Below the pieces are notes generated by a model. It did not search any database. It was not told the origin of the DNA and saw only the letters and a list, made by a program, of their open reading frames with translations. The position numbers were made by a program, and so were the translations under genes. Positions 26,401 to 35,217 of a stretch of DNA of 64,000 bases are shown in pieces (within the stretch, counting starts at the first letter, position 1; the number at the start of each line of letters is the position of its first letter). The DNA is from Novacetimonas cocois (GTDB taxonomy: Bacteria; Pseudomonadota; Alphaproteobacteria; Acetobacterales; Acetobacteraceae): assembly GCF_003311635.1 (NCBI RefSeq), contig NZ_QEXL01000006.1:644-64643 (forward strand), written 5' to 3'.

Positions 26401-26543
26401 CGAAATGCGTTACGCCCGCAAGCCGGAACTGGACAGGCACGTGCGGGTAAGGAATTAAGTGGGCATGAACCGGCATGTTTGCGATGCCCCGGGGCGGGAC
26501 CATCTTCGCATGCCGGCCGGTTCCGGTGCGGTTACGCGTTTCG
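26401..26543 (+). promoter_or_regulatory. Strongly structured leader upstream of metH (candidate cis-regulatory RNA)
   Basis: Three nested helices close on each other. 26401-26413 (CGAAATGCGTTAC) pairs with 26531-26543 at 12 of 13 positions. 26417-26420 (CGCA) pairs with 26527-26530. 26423-26429 (CCGGAAC) pairs with 26520-26526. Inside is a hairpin, CCGGCATG (26470-26477) with CATGCCGG (26509-26516), plus about 40 unpaired bases at 26430-26469. The metH ribosome site (CAGGA) and ATG lie just outside the base of the stem. I see no B12 box and no SAM or SAH riboswitch consensus. It could also belong to the divergent transcript. Confidence 0.6.
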
Positions 26544-26567
26544 CGCATATGACAGATCAGGATATCC

Positions 26568-29500
26568 ATGACCACTCGTCCGCTACTTCTTGACGCCCTT
26601 CGTGACCAGGTTCTGCTGTGTGATGGTGGAATGGGATCGCGTGTCCAGCTTCTCGATCTGGAGGTGGAACGCGATTACTGGGGACAGGAAAACTGTACCG
26701 AAATCCTGAACCTGTCGCGTCCAGAACTGGTGCGTGAAATCCATCGCGGCTATTTCGAGGCCGGGGCCGACATGGTGGAGACCAACAGTTTTGGCGGCTC
26801 CCCCATCACGCTGGGCGAATTCGGGCTGGCCGATCGTGCGCGTGAAATCAACCGCACGGCCGCCCACCTCGCCCGCGAGGCGGCGGAGCAGTTTTCGGAC
26901 GGGCGGCACCGCTATGTCGTGGGGTCCGTGGGTCCGGGGACCAAGCTGCCGTCACTGGGCAATATCGATTACGACACGCTTGAGGCCGGTCTTGCGGAAC
27001 AGTGCCGGGGCCTGATCGAAGGGGGCGTGGACTGCCTGCTGATCGAGACGTGCCAGGATACGCTGCAGATCAAGGCGGCGGTCAACGCGGGCAAGATCGC
27101 GCGCGCCGAACTGGGCACCGATACGCCGATTTTCGTGCAGGTCACGGTGGAAACCACCGGCACGCTGCTGGTTGGTCCCGACATCGGGGCGGCGGCAACT
27201 GTGATCAATGCGCTCGATGTGCCGGTCATGGGGCTGAACTGTGCCACGGGGCCGCAGGAAATGGCCGAACACGTGCGCTGGCTGTCGGAAAACTGGCCGG
27301 GCATGATTTCGGTGCAGCCCAATGCCGGCCTGCCTGAACTGGTCAATGGCAAGACGCATTACCCCCTGACGCCGCAGGACATGGCCACATGGGTGGAACG
27401 CTTCATTGTCGAGGACGGGCTGAACCTGATCGGCGGATGCTGCGGCACCTCCACCCCGCATACCGAGGCGCTTGACGCGATGCTGCGCCGCCGCGCGCAG
27501 GAGACGGGGCGCAACATCCGCCCCGCCCCCGTGCCGCGCAGGCCCGTGTGGATCCCCTCGGTCGCGAGCCTGTATTCGCAGGTCCCGCTGCGGCAGGAAA
27601 ACAGCTACTTCTCCATCGGGGAACGCTGCAACGCCAACGGGTCGAAGAAATGGCGCCAGCTGCAGGAAGCCGGCGACTGGGACGGCTGCGTTGCCGTCGG
27701 GCGCGAACAGGCGGCCGAAGGGTCGAACGCGCTGGATATCTGCACCGCCTTCGTCGGGCGCGACGAAATGCGCGAGATGGACGAGGTCATCACCCGCTTC
27801 ACCTCGTCGGTCAATGCGCCGCTGGTGATCGATTCCACCGAAACCCCGGTCATCGAATCCGCGCTGAAGCTGCATGGCGGCAAGCCGATCATCAATTCGA
27901 TCAATTTCGAGGATGGCGAGGGCGCAGCCAACGACCGCCTGAAACTGGCGCGCAAGTTCGGTGCTGCGGTCATCGCGCTGACGATCGACGAAACCGGCAT
28001 GGCCAAGACGGCCGAGGACAAGCTGCGGATCGCCGAACGGCTGGTGGATTATGCCTGCAACCACCATGGCCTGCCGCAGTCCGACCTGATGATCGACCCG
28101 CTGACCTTCACCATCGGTACGGGGGTGGAGGACGATCGCAAGCTGGGGCTGTGGACGCTTGAGGGCATTCGCCTGATCCACGAGAAATTCCCCGACATCC
28201 AGATCGTGCTGGGCCTGTCCAACATTTCCTTCGGGCTGAACCCGGCGGCGCGCGCGGTGCTCAATTCCGTTTTCCTTGACCATGCGGTACGCGCGGGCAT
28301 GACGGCGGCGATCGTCCATGTGTCCAAGATCCGTCCGCTCCACCTGATCGCCGAGGAAGAGGTGAAGGTGGCCGAGGACCTGATCTTCGACCGCCGCGCC
28401 GAAGGCTATGACCCGCTGCAGCGCATGCTGGAACTGTTCGCCGACCGCAAGGCCGCCGACGCGGTCAAGAAGGTGCGCGCCGAAACGGCGGCGGAACGCC
28501 TGAAGGACCGCATCGTCGATGGCGACCGCAAGGGGCTGGAGGATGACCTGGCCGAGGCGATGCGCGACATGCCGCCACTGGACATCATCAATACCGTCCT
28601 GCTGGACGGGATGAAGGTGGTGGGCGAACTGTTCGGCGCAGGCAAGATGCAGCTGCCCTTCGTGCTGCAGTCCGCCGAGACGATGAAGGCCGCCGTCGCG
28701 TGGCTGGAGCCGCACATGGAGCGCAAGGAAGGACAGACGCGCGGCACCATGGTGCTGGCGACGGTCAAGGGCGACGTGCATGACATCGGCAAGAACCTTG
28801 TGGATATCATCCTGACCAACAATGGCTATCGCGTCATCAACCTGGGCATCAAGGTGCCGGTGGCGGACATGATCACCGCCGTGCGCGAACATGCCGCCGA
28901 TGCGATCGGCATGTCTGGCCTGCTGGTGAAATCGACCGTCATCATGCGTGAAAACCTGGAGGAAATGAACCGGCAGGGGATCGAAACGCCGGTGCTTCTG
29001 GGGGGGGCTGCGCTGACCCGCAATTACGTGGAGGAGGACTGCGCCGCCGCCTATGGCACTGACGGGCGCGTCGCCTATGCCCGCGACGCGTTCGACGGGC
29101 TGTCGCTGATGGACAGGGTGGTGAAGGGGGAATTCGACACCTACCTCGCCGCGATTCAGGCCCGCCGCGCCACCAAGGCGACGCGCGCCAGGCCGCGCGA
29201 TCTGGAACAGGCGGAAAACCGTGGCTTTGCCCCGCCGGACATTGCCGCCGCGCGGGCGCGCCGCGAACGCCTGACCCGGGACGAGCCGGCGGTAACCCCG
29301 CCCTTCTGGGGGCCGCGCGTGCTGGAGGCCACGCCGGAGGCCGTGGTGCCGTTCCTCAATGAACGCTCGCTGTACCAGTTCCAGTGGGGATTTCGAAAGC
29401 AGGGCCGCTCGCTGGAGGATTTCATGGGATGGGCGCGACAGGAACTGCGCCCGGTCATGCGCCGCATGCTGGCGATGTGCGCGCAGGACGACATCCTGCG

Positions 29501-30077
29501 TCCGCAGGCGTCCTATGGCTACTGGAAGGCGGCGGGGGAGGGCAATGACCTCGTCATCTTCGACACCGACGGCACGACCCAGCTTGCCCGTTTCACCCTG
29601 CCGCGCCAGCCGCGCGAGGATGGGGAGTGCATCGCCGATTTCGTGCGCGACATCGATGATGCGCAGCGCGATGTCATCGGCATGCAGGTCGTCACCGTGG
29701 GGCAGAAGGCGTCCGATATCGCGCGCCAGTGGTTCGAGGCCGACCGTTACAAGGACTATCTCTACCTTCATGGCCTGTCGGTGGAGATGGCCGAGGCGAT
29801 GGCCGAATATACCCACAAGCGCATTCGCGCCGAACTCGGCTTCGCGGCGGAAGATGCGCGCGACATGAATAAGCTGCTGCAGCAGGGATATCGCGGCTCG
29901 CGCTATTCCTTCGGCTATCCCGCCTGTCCTCGGCTTGAGGATCAGGAGCCGATCCTCAAGCTGCTGGATGCCGAGAAGATCGGCGTGACGCTGACGGATG
30001 GCTTCCAGCTCCATCCGGAGCAGTCGACCTCCGCGCTGGTGATCCTTAATCCCCACGCGAAATATTTCTCCATCTGA
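26568..30077 (+). CDS. metH: Cobalamin-dependent methionine synthase
   Basis: 1169 residues, four-module MetH. The homocysteine domain (1-310) begins LLLDALRDQVLLCDGGMGSR and has the zinc ligands in LNCATG (about 225) and GGCCGTS (about 290). The methyl-THF (pterin) domain is at about 340-620, with GERCNANGSKKW. The B12 cap and binding domain has DVHDIGKNLVD near 737, whose His is the lower cobalt ligand, and GMSGLLVKST. The C-terminal activation domain (about 900-1169) ends with YSFGYPACPRLEDQ, the SAM site. It transfers the methyl group of 5-methyl-THF to homocysteine in the cytoplasm. A single-chain enzyme with its own strong terminator and a structured leader, so it is probably regulated separately. 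Confidence 0.97.
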   Translation: MTTRPLLLDALRDQVLLCDGGMGSRVQLLDLEVERDYWGQENCTEILNLSRPELVREIHRGYFEAGADMVETNSFGGSPITLGEFGLADRAREINRTAAHLAREAAEQFSDGRHRYVVGSVGPGTKLPSLGNIDYDTLEAGLAEQCRGLIEGGVDCLLIETCQDTLQIKAAVNAGKIARAELGTDTPIFVQVTVETTGTLLVGPDIGAAATVINALDVPVMGLNCATGPQEMAEHVRWLSENWPGMISVQPNAGLPELVNGKTHYPLTPQDMATWVERFIVEDGLNLIGGCCGTSTPHTEALDAMLRRRAQETGRNIRPAPVPRRPVWIPSVASLYSQVPLRQENSYFSIGERCNANGSKKWRQLQEAGDWDGCVAVGREQAAEGSNALDICTAFVGRDEMREMDEVITRFTSSVNAPLVIDSTETPVIESALKLHGGKPIINSINFEDGEGAANDRLKLARKFGAAVIALTIDETGMAKTAEDKLRIAERLVDYACNHHGLPQSDLMIDPLTFTIGTGVEDDRKLGLWTLEGIRLIHEKFPDIQIVLGLSNISFGLNPAARAVLNSVFLDHAVRAGMTAAIVHVSKIRPLHLIAEEEVKVAEDLIFDRRAEGYDPLQRMLELFADRKAADAVKKVRAETAAERLKDRIVDGDRKGLEDDLAEAMRDMPPLDIINTVLLDGMKVVGELFGAGKMQLPFVLQSAETMKAAVAWLEPHMERKEGQTRGTMVLATVKGDVHDIGKNLVDIILTNNGYRVINLGIKVPVADMITAVREHAADAIGMSGLLVKSTVIMRENLEEMNRQGIETPVLLGGAALTRNYVEEDCAAAYGTDGRVAYARDAFDGLSLMDRVVKGEFDTYLAAIQARRATKATRARPRDLEQAENRGFAPPDIAAARARRERLTRDEPAVTPPFWGPRVLEATPEAVVPFLNERSLYQFQWGFRKQGRSLEDFMGWARQELRPVMRRMLAMCAQDDILRPQASYGYWKAAGEGNDLVIFDTDGTTQLARFTLPRQPREDGECIADFVRDIDDAQRDVIGMQVVTVGQKASDIARQWFEADRYKDYLYLHGLSVEMAEAMAEYTHKRIRAELGFAAEDARDMNKLLQQGYRGSRYSFGYPACPRLEDQEPILKLLDAEKIGVTLTDGFQLHPEQSTSALVILNPHAKYFSI

Positions 30078-30082
30078 TCGGC

Positions 30083-30116
30083 CACGCGCGGGGCAAGGTC
30101 CCCGCGCGTGTTGTTG
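30083..30116 (+). terminator. Rho-independent terminator of metH
   Basis: CACGCGCGGGG (30083-30093) and CCCCGCGCGTG (30100-30110) form a perfect 11-bp stem with a 6-nt loop, followed by TTGTTG. It begins 5 bases after the metH stop. Confidence 0.85.
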
Positions 30117-30148
30117 ACCCGGTGCGCGATGCCCCCCATCATCGTGTC

Positions 30149-30601
30149 ATGCGCCAGCCACCCCCCTGCGACAGTGCCGATGAGAGTGCCGATCCGACGC
30201 CGCGCCCGCAGGCGGCGGAGATCATGACGCGCCTGTACGAACGCCTGCTGGCGCGGCTGGGCAACCGGGGCCTCCCTGATCCCGGCCAGCCGCCAGATGC
30301 GCAGGCGATGGCGCATATCCGCGCCGCCGCCCGCCGTTTCACCATCCATGCCGAACAGTGCCTGATTGCCCTGATGAGCGAGGATCACGACCAGCTTGTG
30401 ATGCAGAGCGCCGATGTCCTGTCGGAACTGATGCGTACATGGGTGGTCTGCGGTGTCGAGCCGGAGGATATCTGGATCGAACTGGACCGCCGCACGCGCA
30501 TGGGCAACCTGCTGCTGGCGCTGAACACGGCCGAACGCGCCAGCGTCGCGCCCGCGCTGCGGCGGCGTCCGTGGAAGATCCGCACGACCAAGCTGCCGTG
30601 A
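30149..30601 (+). CDS. HisE/MazG-like all-alpha pyrophosphohydrolase-like protein
   Basis: 150 residues from ATG 30149; ATG 30224 (MTRLYERLLARL) is an alternative that drops a Pro-rich lead. The C-terminal half, HAEQCLIALMSEDHDQLVMQSADVLSEL read in two pieces followed by VVCGVEPEDIWIELDRRTRMG, follows the HisE pattern (acidic helix, ExADxLxxLxxxL, then GVxxxDVxxEL). The usual EExxE metal motif at the first helix is largely missing, so activity as phosphoribosyl-ATP pyrophosphatase is doubtful. It could hydrolyse another nucleotide or be non-catalytic. It stands alone between metH and cvpA. Confidence 0.6.
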   Translation: MRQPPPCDSADESADPTPRPQAAEIMTRLYERLLARLGNRGLPDPGQPPDAQAMAHIRAAARRFTIHAEQCLIALMSEDHDQLVMQSADVLSELMRTWVVCGVEPEDIWIELDRRTRMGNLLLALNTAERASVAPALRRRPWKIRTTKLP

Positions 30602-30848
30602 TCCATGCGGCAGGTGCCATGTGGACGCCGGGGGCCGGGATTGATGGTTTTCCCCCTATGAACCATGACGGGCAGATGGCATAAGCAGGCCCGGCGACGG
30701 GGCGTCGTCGTGACCTGGTGCCCCTGCCGCCCACCGGAGCAGAAGGAACAGCACGATCCATGGATCGGGTCCATGCCCGCAGCGTGCAGACATTCCCGGC
30801 ACGCATGATCCCGCATCGGCCGGTCCCCCGCGGGGTGTCGGGCCAAAG

Positions 30849-31373
30849 ATGAGCTGGATCGACATTGCATGCCTGTCCATTGTCGGGCTGTCGGCAGTCG
30901 TGGGGGCCGTTCGCGGCTTCTCGCGTGAGGTGCTGGGCGTTGCCGCGTGGCTCATGGCCGGCATCCTGTCCTTCAGCTGGCATGGCTTCCTCATCCCCTA
31001 TGCGGCGCAGTGGATCCATACGCCGCTGCTGGCGCGGGGGGCGGCGCTGGGAATAATGTTCATCGCGCTCCTTGTCGTCTTTACCACCACCGCCCATCTG
31101 TCGGGTCAGGCCGTGCGTGGCTCCATCCTGGGTGGAATCGACAGGATGCTGGGGCTGCTGTTCGGCGTGCTGCGGGGGTATGTCTGCCTGCTTGTGCTGT
31201 ATCTGGCGGTGTGTTTCCTCATGCCGCGCGACACGTGGCCCGACGCCATGAATGACAGCCGGATTGTCCCGGTCATTGGCGACAGCACGACCTACCTGTC
31301 ACATTTTACCTCCGATTCCGTCACGCCACACCTTGCGCAACCGGCGCGAACACGTCATGACGCGCCAGTCTGA
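30849..31373 (+). CDS. cvpA: CvpA-family inner-membrane protein
   Basis: 174 residues with four membrane helices. It opens MSWIDIACLSIVGLSAVVGAVRGFSREVLG, the CvpA signature (split here by its GAVRG core), and continues with GIMFIALLVVFTT, RGSILGGIDRMLGLLFGVLRGYV and a soluble tail. In many proteobacteria cvpA is directly upstream of purF, as it is here (52-nt gap). The family is needed for colicin V production in E. coli and for envelope stress resistance; the molecular activity is unknown. About 250 bp without a gene precede it and probably hold the promoter. Confidence 0.92.
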   Translation: MSWIDIACLSIVGLSAVVGAVRGFSREVLGVAAWLMAGILSFSWHGFLIPYAAQWIHTPLLARGAALGIMFIALLVVFTTTAHLSGQAVRGSILGGIDRMLGLLFGVLRGYVCLLVLYLAVCFLMPRDTWPDAMNDSRIVPVIGDSTTYLSHFTSDSVTPHLAQPARTRHDAPV

Positions 31374-31425
31374 ACCTTCCATCGGTCTCCGCCGCCGCTG
31401 TCCGTCAAGGAAAGATTGCTGATCC

Positions 31426-32940
31426 ATGTCCCGTATCCGCTTCTCCGCCTCGTCCGGTTCTCCCACGGGGGCATGCGCGCCGAACGACGATGTCCCCGCC
31501 CAGTGGCATGACGATGACAAGCCGCATGAGGAATGCGGCGTCTTTGGCGTATGGAACACCAAGGGGGCGTCCGCGCTGACCGCGCTGGGGCTGCATGCGC
31601 TGCAGCATCGCGGGCAGGAAGCCACCGGCATCGTGTCCTATGACGGGGAACGTTTCCATACGCACAAGGGGCTGGGCCTGGTGGGCGATGTCTTTGGCGA
31701 TGCGAACGTGATGGCGACCCTGCCGGGCCACAGCGCCGTGGGGCACAACCGTTACGCCACCACCGGCGCGACCCTGATCCGCAATGTGCAGCCCCTGTTC
31801 GCCGATTTCGAATTCGGCGGCCTTGCGGTGGCGCATAACGGCAACCTGACCAATGCCGAAACCCTGCGCAAGGCGCTTGTGCGCCGGGGCTGCATCTTCC
31901 AGTCCACGACCGACAGCGAGGTGTTCATCCACCTGATCGCCATTTCGCTGTATGCGAGCGTGGAGGACCGTCTGATCGATGCGCTCAAGCAGGTACTGGG
32001 CGCGTATTCGCTGGTGGCCCTGTCGCGCGATGCGCTGATGGGCGTGCGCGACCCGCTGGGCGTGCGTCCGCTGATCCTGGGCCAGATCCCCGGCGAGGAA
32101 GGCGAAGGCCCGACATGGGTGCTGGCGAGCGAGACCTGCGCCCTTGATATCGTCGGCGCCGAGTTCGTGCGCGATGTCGAACCGGGCGAGATCGTCGTCA
32201 TCAATGACGAGGGCATCCGTTCGATCCGTCCCTTTGATTCCAAGCAGTCGCGGTTCTGCGTATTTGAGTACATCTATTTCGCGCGACCCGATTCCGTCAT
32301 GGATGGCAAGGCTGTGTATGACACGCGCAAGCAGATCGGCGTCGAACTGGCCCGCGAAAGCGCGGTGGAGGCCGACGTGATCGTGCCGGTGCCCGATTCC
32401 GGCGTGCCGTCGGCCATGGGGTATTCCGTCGCCAGCGGCATTCCTTTCGAACTGGGGATCATCCGCAACCATTATGTGGGCCGTACCTTCATCGAACCCA
32501 CGGACCAGATCCGCAACCTTGGCGTAAAGCTCAAGCATTCCACCAACCGTCCGGTGCTGGATGGCAAGCGGGTCGTTCTGGTGGACGATTCGATCGTGCG
32601 TGGCACCACCTCGCGCAAGATCGTGGACATGGTGCGCGCGGCGGGCGCGAAGGAAGTGCACATGCGCATTTCCTCGCCCCCCACCATGCATTCCTGCTTC
32701 TATGGCATTGATACGCCCGAACGCAGCAAACTGCTGGCGGCGCAGCATAACCTTGAGGAAATGGCCGAACTGATCGGCGTGGATTCGCTGGCGTTCATTT
32801 CCTTTGACGGGCTGTACCGCGCGCTGGGCTACAAGGACCGGCAGGGGGCATGCAACCGCTATTGCGATGCGTGCTTCACCGGCGACTATCCCATCGAACT
32901 GGTCGATTACAACGCTGAAAATCCCACCACCCCGGCGTGA
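31426..32940 (+). CDS. purF: Amidophosphoribosyltransferase
   Basis: 504 residues. After a propeptide of about 35 residues comes ECGVFGVW, whose Cys becomes the N-terminal nucleophile of the glutaminase domain after self-cleavage. Next are HRGQEATGI, GHNRYATTG and AHNGNLTN; the PRPP-binding domain has VVLVDDSIVRGTTS. The Cys-rich C-terminal segment (CNRYCDACFTGDYP) together with the propeptide points to the Fe-S cluster type found in Bacillus rather than the E. coli type. It commits PRPP to purine synthesis. It is operonic with cvpA and overlaps the SDR gene by GTGA. Confidence 0.97.
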   Translation: MSRIRFSASSGSPTGACAPNDDVPAQWHDDDKPHEECGVFGVWNTKGASALTALGLHALQHRGQEATGIVSYDGERFHTHKGLGLVGDVFGDANVMATLPGHSAVGHNRYATTGATLIRNVQPLFADFEFGGLAVAHNGNLTNAETLRKALVRRGCIFQSTTDSEVFIHLIAISLYASVEDRLIDALKQVLGAYSLVALSRDALMGVRDPLGVRPLILGQIPGEEGEGPTWVLASETCALDIVGAEFVRDVEPGEIVVINDEGIRSIRPFDSKQSRFCVFEYIYFARPDSVMDGKAVYDTRKQIGVELARESAVEADVIVPVPDSGVPSAMGYSVASGIPFELGIIRNHYVGRTFIEPTDQIRNLGVKLKHSTNRPVLDGKRVVLVDDSIVRGTTSRKIVDMVRAAGAKEVHMRISSPPTMHSCFYGIDTPERSKLLAAQHNLEEMAELIGVDSLAFISFDGLYRALGYKDRQGACNRYCDACFTGDYPIELVDYNAENPTTPA

Positions 32941-33692
32941 CCCCGCAACCGCCACGCCGCCTGCCTGAAGGATCGGTGGCACTGGTGACCGGCGCAAGCC
33001 GGGGGATCGGGCAGGCCGTGGCCTGCGCCCTGGCCGGGGCCGGGGCGCACTGCATCCTGGTGGCGCGGACGGTGGGGGGACTGGAACGGACGGATGATCT
33101 GATCGCAGTCCGCCATGACGGGCCGGGGCGGGCGACGCTGCTGCCGATGGATCTGACGGACGGGGCCGCAGTCGATATGCTCGGCCCTTCCATCATGGCG
33201 CGTTTCGGCCGTCTGGACATCCTTGTCCACTGTGCCGCGACCCTTGGCGTGCTGACCCCCGTGACCCACATGCGCCCCGATGCGTGGCAGGACTGCCTTG
33301 CGCTGAACACCACGGCGGCATGGCGCCTGATCCGCACGGCGGCGCCCCTGCTGGAACAGGCGCCGCATGGGCGTGCCGTGTTCCTCAGTGATCCGCATGC
33401 CCGGATACCGGCCCCGTTCTGGGGGATGGTCGCGGCGTCGCGCGCGGCGCAGGATGCGCTTGTCCTGACATGGGCCAGCGAGATTCCTGCTCGATGCGTC
33501 CTGCGTGTCAACCTGTTCGATCCGGGTGTGGCGGCCACGCGGATGCGGCGGCAGGCCATGCCGGGCGAGGATTTCGCACCCCTGCCGCGTCCCGATCAGG
33601 TGGCGCGGCAGATCCTGCCTTTGTGCCTGCCCGATGAAAACCGGCAGGGGCAGCGTATCGTTGCTCGGCCGATCGTGCAGCCGGCGACCTGA
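32937..33692 (+). CDS. SDR-family protein with degenerate catalytic site
   Basis: 251 residues starting with GTG inside the purF stop (GTGA). The Rossmann part is intact: VALVTGASRGIGQAVA (TGxxxGxG), DILVHCAATLG (NAG-like), LALNTTAAWRL. The catalytic YxxxK expected in the WGxYxASKAA context is instead WGMVAASRAAQDAL, so Tyr is replaced by Val or Met and Lys by Arg, and the preceding Ser lies in an unusual FLSDPHARIP. It resembles YciK-type SDRs that commonly sit after purF in alphaproteobacteria. It may bind NAD(P) without classical oxidoreductase activity. Translational coupling to purF suggests co-expression. Confidence 0.82.
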   Translation: MTPQPPRRLPEGSVALVTGASRGIGQAVACALAGAGAHCILVARTVGGLERTDDLIAVRHDGPGRATLLPMDLTDGAAVDMLGPSIMARFGRLDILVHCAATLGVLTPVTHMRPDAWQDCLALNTTAAWRLIRTAAPLLEQAPHGRAVFLSDPHARIPAPFWGMVAASRAAQDALVLTWASEIPARCVLRVNLFDPGVAATRMRRQAMPGEDFAPLPRPDQVARQILPLCLPDENRQGQRIVARPIVQPAT

Positions 33693-33776
33693 ATCCGGCA
33701 TGCTGTCGACGGATCGCTGGCATGAAACCGCATTACGGTTTCGCATTCAGCCATGTCTGGACATATACTGCGCGGC

Positions 33777-34250
33777 ATGAGCAAGAGCACGCCCGCGACG
33801 ATTGCCCTCGACGGGGCTGGCGTCGCCTATACCGTTGTTACGTACGAATATGATTCCACGGCCGAGCAGGTCGGCAATCATGCTGCCGAGGCGATCGGGG
33901 AGCCGCCGGAACGGGTTTTCAAGACCCTGATGGTGGAGGTTGACGGTCGCCCGGCCTGTGTCGTGGTGCCGGTCGCGCGCAATATCAGCATGAAGAAGGT
34001 CGCGGCGGCCTTTGGCGGGAAATCGGCGCAGATGATGAAGCCGACCAATGCCGAACGCGCCACGGGGTTCAGGGTGGGGGGCATCAGCCCCTTCGGGCAG
34101 AAGAAAAAGGTCCCCACCGCCATGGCGCAGGAAGCACAGGCCGAACCCTATATGGTCATCAACGGGGGCAGGCGTGGCCTGCTGGTGCGCCTGACGCCTG
34201 CGGATGCCATGCAGGCGTCGGGGGCGTTCCCCGCCGATCTGCTGTCCTGA
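33777..34250 (+). CDS. ybaK: YbaK/EbsC-type aminoacyl-tRNA deacylase (Cys-tRNA(Pro) deacylase)
   Basis: 157 residues from ATG 33777 (MSKSTPATIALDGAGVAY). It has the YbaK order: YEYDSTAEQVGNHAAEAIG, RVFKTLMVEVDGRPACVVVP with the conserved Lys, KKVAAAFGGKSAQMM, and the GISPFGQKKKVPT glycine loop with ING near the end. The family clears Cys-tRNA(Pro) misacylated by ProRS. It stands alone after the SDR gene. The 60-bp gap to the convergent OmpH-like gene holds a G/C-rich imperfect hairpin. Confidence 0.93.
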   Translation: MSKSTPATIALDGAGVAYTVVTYEYDSTAEQVGNHAAEAIGEPPERVFKTLMVEVDGRPACVVVPVARNISMKKVAAAFGGKSAQMMKPTNAERATGFRVGGISPFGQKKKVPTAMAQEAQAEPYMVINGGRRGLLVRLTPADAMQASGAFPADLLS

Positions 34251-34258
34251 TCGGGATT

Positions 34259-34295
34259 CTTCCCCGCGCCATCCGTCAGGAGGGGCGGGGGAAAG
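34259..34295. terminator. Imperfect hairpin between convergent ybaK and OmpH-like genes
   Basis: CTTCCCCGCGCC (34259-34270) can pair with GGGGCGGGGGAAAG (34282-34295) with a bulge and a mismatch. It fills the short convergent gap and is the only structure there, so it is a candidate two-way terminator of modest strength. Confidence 0.35.
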
Positions 34296-34310
34296 AGAAG
34301 GAAAGGCGAC

Positions 34311-35054
34311 TTACTGATCGCCGCCCTGATCGTTCATCTGGAACGGCGCGACAGGATATTTGCCCGTCTTGGCGATTTCTTCCGGATCTTCGTTCGGTCC
34401 GGGGATATAGACCGACGGCAGCGTCGAATTGAGGTGGGTGACCACTTCGCTGCTGATATCGAGCGTATTGTCATGCAGGGCCGCGGTCCCGGCCTGAAGG
34501 ACCATCGTCATGCCACGCGCCCGCGCAATGGCGGAGACGATCTGCTGGATTTCGCGCTGGACCTGATTCAGCCCGACCTGCGCGTCTTCCTCAAGGATGC
34601 GGCTGCGGTTTCCGAACTTGGTCCGGTCCGCCATCACCCGCTTCTGAAGGTCCTGCTGCTGCGCGGGGGTGGGGGCCTTGCCGCTCTTGAGGATGGTCTG
34701 GCGGATGCCCTGCAGCTGCGTTTCCTCGGCCCGCACGTCGCTGACCAGGGCCTCCCGGCGGGTGCCGAGTTCCTTTTCGATTTTCTGTACCGCCACCGAC
34801 TGCGACATGATCATCTGCGTGTTGAACACGCCGATCACCGGGGCTGCGGGACGTGTGCCGGGGGGAAGCGGCTTGAATTCCGGCACCGCCGGCATCGGCA
34901 GGACCGGGGGCTGCTGCGGTGCGGCGCCAGTGGCAGCACCTTGCGCCATTGCCGCGACCGGCGTCAGGGTCATCGCCAGCGCCAGCGTGACCCATCGTCC
35001 GAACCCGGCCCGCTGACGGGTCGGGGCAAGCCCGGCATTGCGCTTAGCTGTCAT
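34311..35054 (-). CDS. OmpH/Skp-family periplasmic chaperone-like protein
   Basis: 247 residues from ATG 35054. A signal peptide (WVTLALAMTLTPVAAMAQG) is followed by a Pro-rich stretch of about 35 residues and then the OmpH/Skp fold: IGVFNTQMIMSQSVAVQKIEKELGTRRE, a long coiled-coil hairpin, and MTMVLQAGTAALHDNTLDISSEVVTHLN at the end, which is the usual finish (dIT..vi..lN). Skp escorts unfolded outer-membrane proteins to the Bam machinery. The protein is longer than Skp (about 160) because of the Pro-rich lead and a C-terminal extension. It is not next to bamA or lpxD here, which is the usual location. Confidence 0.82.
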   Translation of the reverse strand: MTAKRNAGLAPTRQRAGFGRWVTLALAMTLTPVAAMAQGAATGAAPQQPPVLPMPAVPEFKPLPPGTRPAAPVIGVFNTQMIMSQSVAVQKIEKELGTRREALVSDVRAEETQLQGIRQTILKSGKAPTPAQQQDLQKRVMADRTKFGNRSRILEEDAQVGLNQVQREIQQIVSAIARARGMTMVLQAGTAALHDNTLDISSEVVTHLNSTLPSVYIPGPNEDPEEIAKTGKYPVAPFQMNDQGGDQ

Positions 35055-35217
35055 AATCCATTTCCATGATTGTTCCGCCATCGAATGTCTTTGGGTAGCG
35101 GATCATATGGCGAATTAACAGCCCCGCCCCCATAAAAAACCTGTCCGGCGAAACCTGTGGCCACACCGGCAGGAACAGGCGGGCCCTGTCGGGCGCGACC
35201 GACCCGTCACGGCCGTG

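Noticed and set aside
26401-26543. Cobalamin, SAM or SAH riboswitch before metH
   Set aside because: None of the conserved cores of these families is visible; only the generic structure is reported.
26952-30056. A 1034-codon open frame on the strand opposite metH
   Set aside because: It is a mirror of metH caused by strong GC bias at third positions; the product is His/Arg/Gln-rich with no family features, while metH is certain.
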